Positions 1-5,982 of a DNA stretch of 14,521 bases are shown piece after piece. Source of the DNA: Fidelibacterota bacterium (GTDB taxonomy: Bacteria; Fidelibacterota; Marinisomatia; Marinisomatales; TCS55); assembly GCA_014239505.1 (NCBI GenBank), contig JAAZYT010000165.1, positions 1-14,521 on the forward strand, in the 5' to 3' direction. The notes beneath the pieces are model-generated. The model ran no database searches and was not told where the DNA came from. It saw nothing but the letters and a program-made list of their open reading frames with translations. Numbering within the stretch: the stretch's first letter is position 1; the number at the start of each line of letters is the position of its first letter. The translations under genes and the position numbers were made by a program.

Positions 1-412
1 TACTCTGGTGCCAACCTCTACCTAATATCCACTCCCCGGGCTTTGCCTCTGAAACAGCATCGGCTACCATATCTACTAATTCATCATAGTTTGCTACAGT
101 AGAAAGGTCTAGCCGCATTTTTGCATACCCAAGACCCATAAAATGACCGTGCCCTTCAATAAGTCCAGGCGTCATTGTAGATCCTCTTAAATCTAGTGTT
201 TCAGTGTTTTCTGTTCTAAAAGATTCAATTGAATACTTTGAACCTATACCAATTATTTTACCATTTTTTACTGCCACAGCTTCAACAAGCGGATTTAAGT
301 CATTCATAGTATAAATATTGCCATTTTCAATAATCAAATCAGCTTTATTTGACTCACAGCCAAAAAAAACAAAAACTATAACTAATATTTTTGGAATGTA
401 ATTTTGCTTCAA
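1..412 (-). CDS. YtcJ-like amidohydrolase lipoprotein (5' part; rest lies beyond the window)
   Basis: The minus-strand frame is open from a TTG at 412-410 to the window edge (137 codons). It is preceded by a strong SD, AAGGAGG (plus positions 418-424), 5 nt upstream, and there is no nearby ATG, so the TTG start is well supported. Residues 5-18 are hydrophobic and end in FFG-Cys19, a type II (lipoprotein) signal peptide with a slightly off-consensus lipobox. The mature part begins with the small beta domain of metal-dependent hydrolases (ADLIIENGNIYTMN, then VAVKNGKIIGIG). It then has TPGLIEGHGHF, whose HxH (His88, His90) supplies the first metal ligands of the amidohydrolase superfamily, and WILGRGW, typical of the YtcJ/amidohydrolase-3 group. 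It is therefore probably a membrane-anchored hydrolase of amide or related bonds; the substrate cannot be told from this fragment. It is divergent from proS. Confidence 0.85.
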   Translation of the reverse strand, partial: MKQNYIPKILVIVFVFFGCESNKADLIIENGNIYTMNDLNPLVEAVAVKNGKIIGIGSKYSIESFRTENTETLDLRGSTMTPGLIEGHGHFMGLGYAKMRLDLSTVANYDELVDMVADAVSEAKPGEWILGRGWHQS

Positions 413-549
413 AAGCGCCTCCTTCTTTAATACGAACCTTATGAAAGTAATATCTAGAGCATATCACACTCAAACAATACAATCTACAAATTCCATTGTA
501 ACACCTTTATTAAGCCACTAATTTCTAATTACAATATTGAAAGTAAAAA
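413..549. promoter_or_regulatory. Divergent intergenic region between the amidohydrolase and proS
   Basis: These 137 bases must hold promoters for both divergent genes. On the minus strand the SD AAGGAGG (418-424) is clear. No convincing sigma70 -35/-10 pair was found on either strand. An inverted repeat, ATTGTAA (495-501) and TTACAAT (529-535), lies 15-55 nt before proS and might be an operator, but 7-bp AT-rich arms 27 nt apart can arise by chance. No SD precedes proS. Confidence 0.35.
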
Positions 550-2019
550 ATGTCAAAAAGCGTTACACCACAAAGCGAAAATTATAATACTTGGTATACA
601 GATGTAGTTATGAAAGCTGACCTTGCAGATTATGGACCAGTGAAAGGGACAATGGTTGTAAAACCGTATGGCTTTTCTATGTGGGATTTAATTAAAGATA
701 CTTTTGATAAAATGATTAAAGAAACCGGTCATGTAAATGCATATTTCCCTTTATTTATTCCAAAATCATTTTTAGCAAAAGAAGCAGAGCATGTAGAAGG
801 GTTTGCTAAAGAGTGTGCAGTTGTAACACACACCAGATTGAAATCAGATAGCAAGAAAGGAATTGTTGTTGATCCAGATTCAAAGCTTGAAGAAGAAGTC
901 ATTGTAAGACCAACTTCTGAAACTGTTATATGGTCTATGTATAAAAAATGGATTCAATCATATAGAGATTTACCCTTATTAATAAATCAATGGGCAAATG
1001 TAGTGCGCTGGGAGATGCGGACCAGACTTTTTTTAAGAACAACAGAATTTTTATGGCAAGAGGGTCATACTGCTCATGCTACAGCAGAAGAAGCGGAAGA
1101 AGAGACGCTACTTATTTTAGAATTATATCGCAAATTAGCTGAGGATTATTTAGCAATGCCTGTTCATACAGGATTTAAATCAGAGTCTGAAAAATTTGCT
1201 GGCGCCGATCGAACGTATTGCATCGAAGCTATTATGGGAGATAAACGAGCTCTCCAGGCAGGAACATCACATAATTTGGGGCAAAATTTTGCAAAAGCTT
1301 TTGATGTTACCTTCCAAACAAAAGACAATAAAGAACAAATGGTTTATGCAACAAGTTGGGGAATAAGCACACGTTTAGTGGGCGGGGTAATCATGACTCA
1401 TGGTGATGATAAAGGCTTACGATTGCCACCTAAAATAGCCCCATATCAAGTTGTTGTTGTACCCATTTTTAAGGATAAAGAGGGTCAAAATATTTTTAAT
1501 AAATACTTAGAATCAGTTTTATTAGAGCTTAGAAATGCTGGAGTTCGTATTCATGAAGATTGGAGAAAAGGAAGTCCAGGATTTAAATTTAATGAATGGG
1601 AAATGAAAGGGGTTCCTATTCGCTTAGAAGTAGGGCCAAAAGATATAGAAAAGCATCAAGTTGTTATTGCTAGACGTGATACTGGAGAAAAACAATTTGT
1701 AAAGAAAGAAGATATAGTTAGCCTAATCCCAAACTTACTTGACTCAATTCAAAATAATCTTTTTGAACAAGCAAAGCAATTTCGACTTAATAATACTCAT
1801 ACCGTTTCTACATATGCTGATTTCAAGGAAGTAATTAAAAATAAAGGGGGTTTTATTCGTTGTGGTTGGGATGGGACAGCAGAAACAGAAACAGCCATTA
1901 AGAATGAAACAAAGGCAACTATTCGTGTTATTCCCTTCGATGAGAATACAAAAGGACTAAATTGCATTTTTTCTGGTAAGCCGGCTAAGCATGAAGTCAT
2001 TTTTGCTAAAGCTTATTAA
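550..2019 (+). CDS. proS: Prolyl-tRNA synthetase, archaeal/eukaryotic type (ProRS type 3)
   Basis: Cytoplasmic class II synthetase that charges tRNA-Pro with proline. At 489 aa it lacks the long editing insertion of the E. coli-type enzyme. Seen directly: MVVKPYGFSMWDLI (motif 1 region, 35-48), RPTSE (120-124), the motif 2 core RWEMRTRLFLRTTEFLWQEG (153-172), QAGTSHNLGQNF (236-247), and motif 3 around GGVIMTHGDDKGLRLPP (278-294). An HGTP anticodon-binding domain follows from about residue 298 (PYQVVVVPIF), then the ProRS-specific C-terminal domain ending in the typical FAKAY. In relatives that C-terminal domain binds zinc with four Cys; here only Cys438 and Cys472 of the usual positions remain, while Thr443 and Ser475 occupy the partner positions. 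From memory, Bacteroidota ProRS is similarly degenerate, so this need not impair function. The stop overlaps the recO start (TAATG). No SD is visible before the ATG. Confidence 0.96.
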   Translation: MSKSVTPQSENYNTWYTDVVMKADLADYGPVKGTMVVKPYGFSMWDLIKDTFDKMIKETGHVNAYFPLFIPKSFLAKEAEHVEGFAKECAVVTHTRLKSDSKKGIVVDPDSKLEEEVIVRPTSETVIWSMYKKWIQSYRDLPLLINQWANVVRWEMRTRLFLRTTEFLWQEGHTAHATAEEAEEETLLILELYRKLAEDYLAMPVHTGFKSESEKFAGADRTYCIEAIMGDKRALQAGTSHNLGQNFAKAFDVTFQTKDNKEQMVYATSWGISTRLVGGVIMTHGDDKGLRLPPKIAPYQVVVVPIFKDKEGQNIFNKYLESVLLELRNAGVRIHEDWRKGSPGFKFNEWEMKGVPIRLEVGPKDIEKHQVVIARRDTGEKQFVKKEDIVSLIPNLLDSIQNNLFEQAKQFRLNNTHTVSTYADFKEVIKNKGGFIRCGWDGTAETETAIKNETKATIRVIPFDENTKGLNCIFSGKPAKHEVIFAKAY

Positions 2020-2708
2020 TGATAAAAAATTCAGTTGGAATTGTTTTAAAACGCTTTCCCTATAGCGAGACGAGTCTTATTGCTAGGTGCTTTGTTAAAG
2101 ATCTAGGAAAAGTTAGCTTTCTCGTGCATGGTGCACATAGAAAAAAATCTCCAATGAGTGCTTACTTTCAACCGGCAAATTCTTTAAATCTAGTTTTTTA
2201 CTTCAAAGAAAGTCGAGAGCTTCAAACAATATCTAAAGCATCTTTTAATCATTCCTGGTCAAATATTTCTAAAGATTTAAAAAAAATTTCATATGCTATG
2301 GCAATGATTGAATTAACTGATAAATGCCTTACGGACAATGATTCTCATAATAATCTTTATAATGCATTATTAAGTTCCTTAAAAGAGGTTGAAAATTCTA
2401 ATAATCAGTTAAATCTAACATATTGGCATTATCAATATAGTTTGTTAGCATTTTTAGGTTTTAAGCCAGATTTGAATCAGTCCGAATTAGATTTTGTCCC
2501 ATTACCAAACCCATTTGAAGGTCCAAATTCAAAAGAAATATTCAATTATTTTGACTTAGGTGAAATAGAAAAAAATAAAATCTTTAAAATAACAGGAAAA
2601 GACCGAAAGGTTATTAGCACTTATTTGAACACGTGCCTTGGGATACATTTTGAAGGGGTTAAAAATTTAAAATCTCTCAAAATTCTTAGAGAAATACTTT
2701 CAAATTAA
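2019..2708 (+). CDS. recO: DNA repair protein RecO
   Basis: RecO loads RecA onto SSB-coated single-stranded DNA together with RecR in the RecFOR recombination pathway. The N-terminus (SVGIVLKRFPYSETSLIARCF, given in two parts as SVGIVLKRF and YSETSLIARCF, then LGKVSFLVHGAHRKKS) is the typical RecO OB-fold with its basic GA(R/H)xxxS segment. The helical C-terminal domain carries YQYSLLAFLGFKPDL at about 143-157, the usual place for the LLxxLGxxPxL motif. The Cys4 zinc site found in many RecO proteins after that motif is absent. The 229 aa length is normal. The ATG overlaps the proS stop by one base (TAATG), so translation is probably coupled to proS. Confidence 0.88.
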   Translation: MIKNSVGIVLKRFPYSETSLIARCFVKDLGKVSFLVHGAHRKKSPMSAYFQPANSLNLVFYFKESRELQTISKASFNHSWSNISKDLKKISYAMAMIELTDKCLTDNDSHNNLYNALLSSLKEVENSNNQLNLTYWHYQYSLLAFLGFKPDLNQSELDFVPLPNPFEGPNSKEIFNYFDLGEIEKNKIFKITGKDRKVISTYLNTCLGIHFEGVKNLKSLKILREILSN

Positions 2709-2736
2709 TATTAGGTTTAACTTGGCATAATAAAAT

Positions 2737-2751
2737 GTGAAACAATTTCAC
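2737..2751. promoter_or_regulatory. Small palindrome between recO and the rhomboid gene
   Basis: GTGAAA-CAA-TTTCAC is a perfect 6-bp inverted repeat with a 3-nt spacer, in the 81-nt recO-rhomboid gap. There is no T-run after it on either strand, so it is not an intrinsic terminator. It might be an operator half-site pair or a minor RNA hairpin. No regulator is evident. Confidence 0.3.
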
Positions 2752-2789
2752 TTATTGAAAATATAAAATTATAAATCTACTAAATTAAT

Positions 2790-3614
2790 ATGCGATATCA
2801 ATTCCAATCAGAATCTAGCAATCTTGCCTTTAAAAGTCGAAACTTTACAGATGCAATAAAGATATTAATATCTATAAATGCGCTTCTATTTTTATTAAGA
2901 TATATTGCTCAATCACAATTTGATTTAGCCCAAATATTTGGATTGTCTTCTAATAGTGTTTGGCCAATGATTTGGCAGCCATTTACATATATGTTTATTC
3001 ATGGAGACTTTTTTCATGTTTTTATGAATATGTTTGTTCTTTGGATGTTTGGATCAGAGATGGAGTCAATTTGGGGTAAAAAAGAATTTCTAAAATTTTA
3101 TTTTATTACCGGTATAGGATCTGGTCTAATATGGCTTGTATTTAATTTTAGTGGTAATGCTGTTTTAATTGGGGCAAGTGGAGCTATCTACGGAATATTA
3201 TTAGCTTACGGTCTTATGTTCCCCAATAGAAAGGTTTTGATATATTTCCTTTTTCCAGTCAAAGTAAAATATTTTGTAATTTTTCTTGGGTTAATGGCTT
3301 TTGTGTCTTCTTTGAGCTATTCTGGATCAAATATTAGTCACCTTACTCATTTATCAGGTATGATGATAGGGTTTGTATATATGAAATCAAAATGGACAAT
3401 TAAGAGGTTTAGTTTATTATTGAATTCTTATCTTGCTAGCATAAAGTATAAAAAAAGTATAAAAAAAGAAAAGCAACTTGCAAATATTCAAGCAAATGTA
3501 GATAAATTATTAGATAAGGTAAGCGAAGTGGGTTTCGATTCTCTTTCTGAAGATGAAAAAGATAAGCTTTTTACTTACAGTAAACATCTAGGAAAGAATA
3601 TTACAAAAGATTAA
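2790..3614 (+). CDS. Rhomboid-family intramembrane serine protease
   Basis: Polytopic inner-membrane protease that cleaves transmembrane substrates. About six hydrophobic segments lie between residues 22 and 198. Seen motifs are WQPFTYMFIHGDFFHVFMNM (62-81, the HxxxN-type loop/TM2 signature), GASGAIYGILLAYGLMFP (128-145, with nucleophile Ser130 in GxSG), and ISHLTHLSGMMIGF (182-195, with His187 as the likely catalytic histidine). The Ser-His dyad is complete, so it is predicted active. After the membrane domain comes a Lys-rich linker, then a cytoplasmic tail (VDKLLDKVSEVGFDSLSEDE, 238-257). That tail matches the short C-terminal motif (DUF6576-like) often seen on rhomboids from FCB bacteria and deltaproteobacteria; this is from memory. 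No SD is visible. The stop shares the bases TTAA with the convergent ftsB stop. Confidence 0.93.
   Translation: MRYQFQSESSNLAFKSRNFTDAIKILISINALLFLLRYIAQSQFDLAQIFGLSSNSVWPMIWQPFTYMFIHGDFFHVFMNMFVLWMFGSEMESIWGKKEFLKFYFITGIGSGLIWLVFNFSGNAVLIGASGAIYGILLAYGLMFPNRKVLIYFLFPVKVKYFVIFLGLMAFVSSLSYSGSNISHLTHLSGMMIGFVYMKSKWTIKRFSLLLNSYLASIKYKKSIKKEKQLANIQANVDKLLDKVSEVGFDSLSEDEKDKLFTYSKHLGKNITKD
3446..3467 (+). repeat. Perfect 11-nt tandem repeat inside the rhomboid gene
   Basis: GTATAAAAAAA occurs twice in a row (3446-3456 and 3457-3467), inside the Lys-rich linker of the rhomboid C-terminus. The unit is not a multiple of three and each copy ends in seven A, so the site is prone to slippage. The frame is intact here. 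Confidence 0.6.
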
Positions 3615-3943
3615 TAGTCCTTTTTTTTATCAATTACTTTAAAAACCTTCTCACCTTTTTTTGCCATCCTATACTTTTCACGAGCAAGCTCTTCAATATA
3701 CTTATAATCAGTTTGTAGCTTTAATTTCTCGTTTTCTAATTCAATCTTTTCTTTTCGAAGATTATTAATTTGATTTTGAATTTGAGTTCTTTCCTTTTTT
3801 AAGGTATAGAGCTGATAAAGACCATGGTCACCAAAAAAGAAAATGATTATAAGAGATAGTGCGCCAATTATAAGTATTGTTTTAATAACTCTTTTTTGAA
3901 TATCAGTCTTATAATTTTTTTTAGATTTTCTATTTTTAATCAC
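3611..3943 (-). CDS. ftsB: Septum formation initiator FtsB/DivIC family protein
   Basis: Small bitopic divisome protein; the family bridges FtsL and FtsQ and helps activate septal peptidoglycan synthesis. The 110 aa show a Lys/Arg-rich cytoplasmic N-terminus (residues 1-22), one TM helix (about 23-41, TILIIGALSLIIIFFF), a periplasmic coiled coil (about 48-82, with the heptad-like stretch LRKEKIELENEKLKLQ), and the family C-terminal signature YIEELAREKYRMAKKGEKVF (82-101). The start is GTG at 3943-3941, overlapping the eno stop as GTGA, so it is co-transcribed and probably translationally coupled with eno. No ATG start is available. FtsB and DivIC cannot be separated by sequence alone at this level, so the symbol follows gram-negative usage. 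Confidence 0.85.
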   Translation of the reverse strand: MIKNRKSKKNYKTDIQKRVIKTILIIGALSLIIIFFFGDHGLYQLYTLKKERTQIQNQINNLRKEKIELENEKLKLQTDYKYIEELAREKYRMAKKGEKVFKVIDKKKDY

Positions 3944-5217
3944 GATTTACCCAAAATTTGAAAATCTGGATATTTTGCTTTTGTGCCTAACTGTTCTTCA
4001 ATCCGAAGCAATTGATTATATTTTGCAATTCTATCTGTCCTTGATAAAGAACCGGTTTTAATTTGTCCCATTCCCATCGCTACAGCAAAATCTGCAATGG
4101 TAACATCTTCTGTTTCTCCAGATCGATGTGAAATAATAGCCGCATAATTATTTGCTTTTGCTAAATCAATTGCATCTATTGTTTCAGTGACAGATCCAAT
4201 TTGATTTAGTTTAATTAAAATAGCATTCATTGATTTATTATCAATTGCACGCTGTAGATGTGAAATATTAGTAACAGTCAAATCATCGCCAACAATTTGG
4301 CATTTATCTCCAAGTTCTTTTGTTAGGACTTGCCATCCGTCCCAATCATTTTCATCTAATCCATCTTCAATTGATACTATAGGGTATTGATTAACAAGAG
4401 ATTTTAAAAATTCGATCATGTTTTCTGAAGTATATTTTTTGTTTTCTGAAACTAAATGATATTTACCATTACTATAAAATTCACTAGAGGCAACATCAAG
4501 TGCTAAAAATATATCTTTTCCCGAAGTATAAGGGGTTTTCTCAATTGCTTCTAATATTATCTCAATTGCTTCTGCGTTTGACCTTAGATTGGGAGCGAAA
4601 CCTCCTTCGTCGCCAACAGAGGTATTGAGCCCTTTTTGTTTTAAAACAAATTTTAATTGATGAAAAATCTCTACACCCATTTGAAGTGCAGAAGAAAATG
4701 AATTGGCCCCAATTGGGAAAACCATAAATTCTTGAATATCAACATTGTTATCAGCATGACTGCCGCCATTTAAAATGTTCATCATCGGAATAGGTAATGT
4801 ATTTGCTTTTTCTCCACCTAAATACTTATACAGTGGAATGTTTTTTGAGTGTGCACTTGCGCGAGCTACTGCCATTGAAACACCTAAGATAGCATTAGCA
4901 CCTAAATTCTTTTTATTGGTTGTCCCATCAAGATCAATCATGATTTGATCAATTGCGCGTTGATCAATTGGGTCAAAGCCTTTTAAGCTATTAGAAATTA
5001 TTGTATTAACATTCAAAACCGCAGTTTTAACACCCATACCTAAATATCTACTTTTATCACCATCTCTTAGTTCAACAGCTTCATGCTCACCAGTTGATGC
5101 TCCAGAGGGAACAATGGCTCGACCTTTAGCTCCATCAATTAATTTAACTTCAACTTCAATGGTTGGATTTCCTCTTGAATCAAGCACTTCACGGGCGAAA
5201 ATATCTCTTATTTTCAT
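3940..5217 (-). CDS. eno: Enolase (phosphopyruvate hydratase)
   Basis: Interconverts 2-phosphoglycerate and phosphoenolpyruvate in glycolysis and gluconeogenesis, and is often also part of RNA degradosomes. The 425 aa length is standard. It starts with IFAREVLDSRGNPTIEVEV, followed by the mobile catalytic loop SGASTGEHEAVELRD (38-52, Ser41). Further features are GGSHADNNVDIQEFM (151-165), GDEGGFAPNL with Glu204, magnesium ligands Asp241, Glu284 and Asp311, Lys336 in ILIKLNQIGSVTET, and SHRSGETED (363-371) with His364. All active-site residues expected from the E. coli enzyme are present. There is no good SD; a GGAA lies about 13 nt upstream. It is the first gene of an eno-ftsB unit. Confidence 0.98.
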   Translation of the reverse strand: MKIRDIFAREVLDSRGNPTIEVEVKLIDGAKGRAIVPSGASTGEHEAVELRDGDKSRYLGMGVKTAVLNVNTIISNSLKGFDPIDQRAIDQIMIDLDGTTNKKNLGANAILGVSMAVARASAHSKNIPLYKYLGGEKANTLPIPMMNILNGGSHADNNVDIQEFMVFPIGANSFSSALQMGVEIFHQLKFVLKQKGLNTSVGDEGGFAPNLRSNAEAIEIILEAIEKTPYTSGKDIFLALDVASSEFYSNGKYHLVSENKKYTSENMIEFLKSLVNQYPIVSIEDGLDENDWDGWQVLTKELGDKCQIVGDDLTVTNISHLQRAIDNKSMNAILIKLNQIGSVTETIDAIDLAKANNYAAIISHRSGETEDVTIADFAVAMGMGQIKTGSLSRTDRIAKYNQLLRIEEQLGTKAKYPDFQILGKS

Positions 5218-5410
5218 TTTTAAATTATTATTCCTTAATTATTATTAATTAATAATCTCTTGATTTTAGTTATTTTTAAGCACATTCACGAGGAGAAATG
5301 ACATAAAAAACATACTTAGTCAAAAATTGTTGATTAATTCCAATTTCTGTTTAAATTCAGACAAGTGGAAAAGATAACCACATACACAAAACGCGAAAGA
5401 ATTGAACCGA

Positions 5411-5441
5411 GGGGGGCATGGGATACATGCCCCCTTTTTTT
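5411..5441 (+). terminator. Intrinsic terminator / attenuator hairpin upstream of the first small gene
   Basis: Stem GGGGGCATG (5412-5420) pairs perfectly with CATGCCCCC (5426-5434) around loop GGATA, followed by seven T (5435-5441). On the minus strand no T-run follows, so it acts on plus-strand transcripts. No plus-strand protein gene lies upstream back to the eno start, so it can only end a short leader or small RNA, or read-through from elsewhere. The flanks AATTGAAC (5400-5407) and GTTCAATT (5442-5449) can pair as an outer stem across the T-run. Confidence 0.85.
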
Positions 5442-5453
5442 GTTCAATTGAAC
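5442..5453. promoter_or_regulatory. 12-nt palindrome, with a repeated AATTGAACC element
   Basis: GTTCAATTGAAC (5442-5453) is a perfect palindrome directly after the attenuator T-run. AATTGAACC occurs at 5400-5408 and again at 5446-5454, on either side of the hairpin. TTGAACCT recurs at 5707-5714 before the second small gene. It may be a regulator-binding site or an anti-terminator pairing element. Its sequence matches no operator I can name. Confidence 0.35.
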
Positions 5454-5459
5454 CTAACC

Positions 5460-5467
5460 AAGGAGGA
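5460..5467 (+). promoter_or_regulatory. Strong Shine-Dalgarno of the first small membrane protein
   Basis: AAGGAGGA lies 5 nt before the ATG at 5473. It is the strongest plus-strand SD in the window and contrasts with the absent or weak SDs of proS, recO, the rhomboid gene, folC and the Cas6-like gene. It sits between two copies of AACCTAA (5451-5457 and 5467-5473). Confidence 0.75.
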
Positions 5468-5472
5468 ACCTA

Positions 5473-5682
5473 ATGGCTGATTTTACTTCAACCGTACAGG
5501 GTATTGCCAATTCCGTAGTTGGCTTAATTAAAGCACTTATTGTGATGTTTGTATTTGTAAACATCCTTTACTCCACTGGGTTTGATCCCATTGGCGGAAT
5601 TGTAGATCTAGTTGAATCTTTCCTAGATGGAGGATTCTCAGGTCTCTTGGCCTTGCTAATATTTGTGTCTTTCGCAGGTTAA
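5473..5682 (+). CDS. Small hydrophobic membrane protein, first of a tandem paralogous pair
   Basis: A 69-aa protein of unknown family. It has no cleavable signal peptide: a short polar N-terminus (MADFTSTVQ), a hydrophobic segment around 14-33 (VVGLIKALIVMFVFVNILY), a polar/amphipathic turn (about 34-54, with FDPIGGIVDLVESFLDGG), and a second hydrophobic segment (55-67, FSGLLALLIFVSF). It aligns without gaps to the next protein, with 27 identities over 69 positions by my count, including Lys20, Asp45-Leu46, and the block Asp52, Gly54-Phe55, Gly57-LLAL. It is probably a two-helix inner-membrane protein. The strong SD and many C-ending codons (GGC, ACC, TTC, GCC) suggest high expression. The coding status is supported by SD, paralogy and bounding terminators. 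Function is unknown; a holin-like, pilin-like or bacteriocin-like role is not supported by anything specific. Confidence 0.85.
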   Translation: MADFTSTVQGIANSVVGLIKALIVMFVFVNILYSTGFDPIGGIVDLVESFLDGGFSGLLALLIFVSFAG

Positions 5683-5722
5683 CCAGTAGATTAATGGGGC
5701 TCATTTTTGAACCTCTTTCTAC

Positions 5723-5728
5723 TATAAT
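5723..5728 (+). promoter_or_regulatory. Possible internal -10 element between the two small genes
   Basis: A perfect TATAAT lies 19 nt before the ATG of the second small gene. No acceptable -35 is found 16-18 nt upstream (TTGAAC at 5707 is too close), so this is only a weak suggestion of a separate promoter. Just upstream, AGTAGA (5685-5690) and TCTACT (5718-5723) form a wide inverted repeat. The SD AGGAGA (5735-5740) follows. Confidence 0.22.
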
Positions 5729-5746
5729 AATCCTAGGAGATAACAA

Positions 5747-5959
5747 ATGAATAAGGCCTTTGAAACCGTAACTGCTTTTATCGGAGATGTAACTAGTCTA
5801 TTAAAAGGATTAGTTGTCCTCGGCATTGTAGTCGGTATTCTCTTTGACGACTACTTTGGTGTTATTGCAGGTATTGGCGACTTAATGAGCAAATTTGGCG
5901 ATGCTGGATTTGCAGGCTTACTTGCTTTAATGTTAATAGTTTTTTGGTATAAGAAATAA
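5747..5959 (+). CDS. Small hydrophobic membrane protein, second of the tandem paralogous pair
   Basis: A 70-aa paralogue of the preceding protein, aligned without gaps. Layout: short N-terminus (MNKAFETVTAF), hydrophobic segment about 18-33 (LLKGLVVLGIVVGILF), acidic turn DDYFG, amphipathic piece (VIAGIGDLMSKFGDAG), second hydrophobic segment (FAGLLALMLIVFW), and a basic end YKK. The basic C-terminus is absent from the first protein, which stops at FAG. By the positive-inside rule, Lys20 and the C-terminal lysines are ambiguous, so I do not assign topology. SD AGGAGA (5735-5740) stands 6 nt before the ATG. C-ending codons (CTC, GTC, GGC, GAC, TAC) are more frequent than in adjacent genes, consistent with strong expression. 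The stop lies in a hairpin loop and is followed by a strong terminator, so this gene ends the unit. Family and function are not recognised. Confidence 0.87.
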   Translation: MNKAFETVTAFIGDVTSLLKGLVVLGIVVGILFDDYFGVIAGIGDLMSKFGDAGFAGLLALMLIVFWYKK

Positions 5960-5968
5960 ATACCAAAA
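5942..5968 (+). other. Hairpin with the stop codon in its loop
   Basis: TTTTGGTAT (5942-5950) pairs perfectly over 9 bp with ATACCAAAA (5960-5968). The 9-nt loop contains the TAA stop (5957-5959) of the second small gene. The T-runs expected of a terminator are missing after it; the true terminator follows 14 nt later. It may protect the mRNA 3' end or affect termination of translation. Confidence 0.55.
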
Positions 5969-5982
5969 GAGTCAGTTGATTA

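Larger units (their letters stand above)
5218..5472 (+). promoter_or_regulatory. Leader region of the small-membrane-protein cassette (also contains the eno promoter on the minus strand)
   Basis: This is the longest gap in the window (255 nt). Plus strand: a possible promoter TTGATT (5330-5335), 16-nt spacer, TAAATT (5352-5357); a small hairpin GTGG/CCAC (5365-5368 and 5378-5381); then an intrinsic terminator (5411-5441) only about 30 nt before the first small gene. A strong SD-like GAGGAG (5290-5295) precedes an ATG-ACA-TAA mini-ORF (5298-5306). The layout, terminator inside a leader, suggests transcription attenuation or a short terminated RNA. Minus strand: a TTGACT at plus 5323-5318 could be a -35 element for eno, but no good -10 follows. 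No known riboswitch class was recognised. Confidence 0.4.

Noticed and set aside
5418..5480. 20-codon ORF (MGYMPPFFVQLNLTKEEPNG) running through the attenuator hairpin and ending just after the ATG of the first small gene
   Set aside because: Its ATG lies within the hairpin stem with no proper SD at correct spacing (only a G-run 1 nt away), and its codons simply read through the terminator T-run and the SD of the next gene. Probably accidental, though translational coupling cannot be excluded.
5537..5746. Minus-strand open frame across the first small gene
   Set aside because: Antisense shadow of a gene supported by paralogy, SD and terminators; no start signal and no recognisable domain.
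5473..5959. ATP synthase c-subunit, holin, inovirus coat or circular bacteriocin identity for the small proteins
   Set aside because: Length and two hydrophobic segments fit several such families, but there is no carboxylate in the second helix as in c-subunits, no signal peptide as in coat proteins, no lysis or phage genes, and no bacteriocin maturation or immunity genes.
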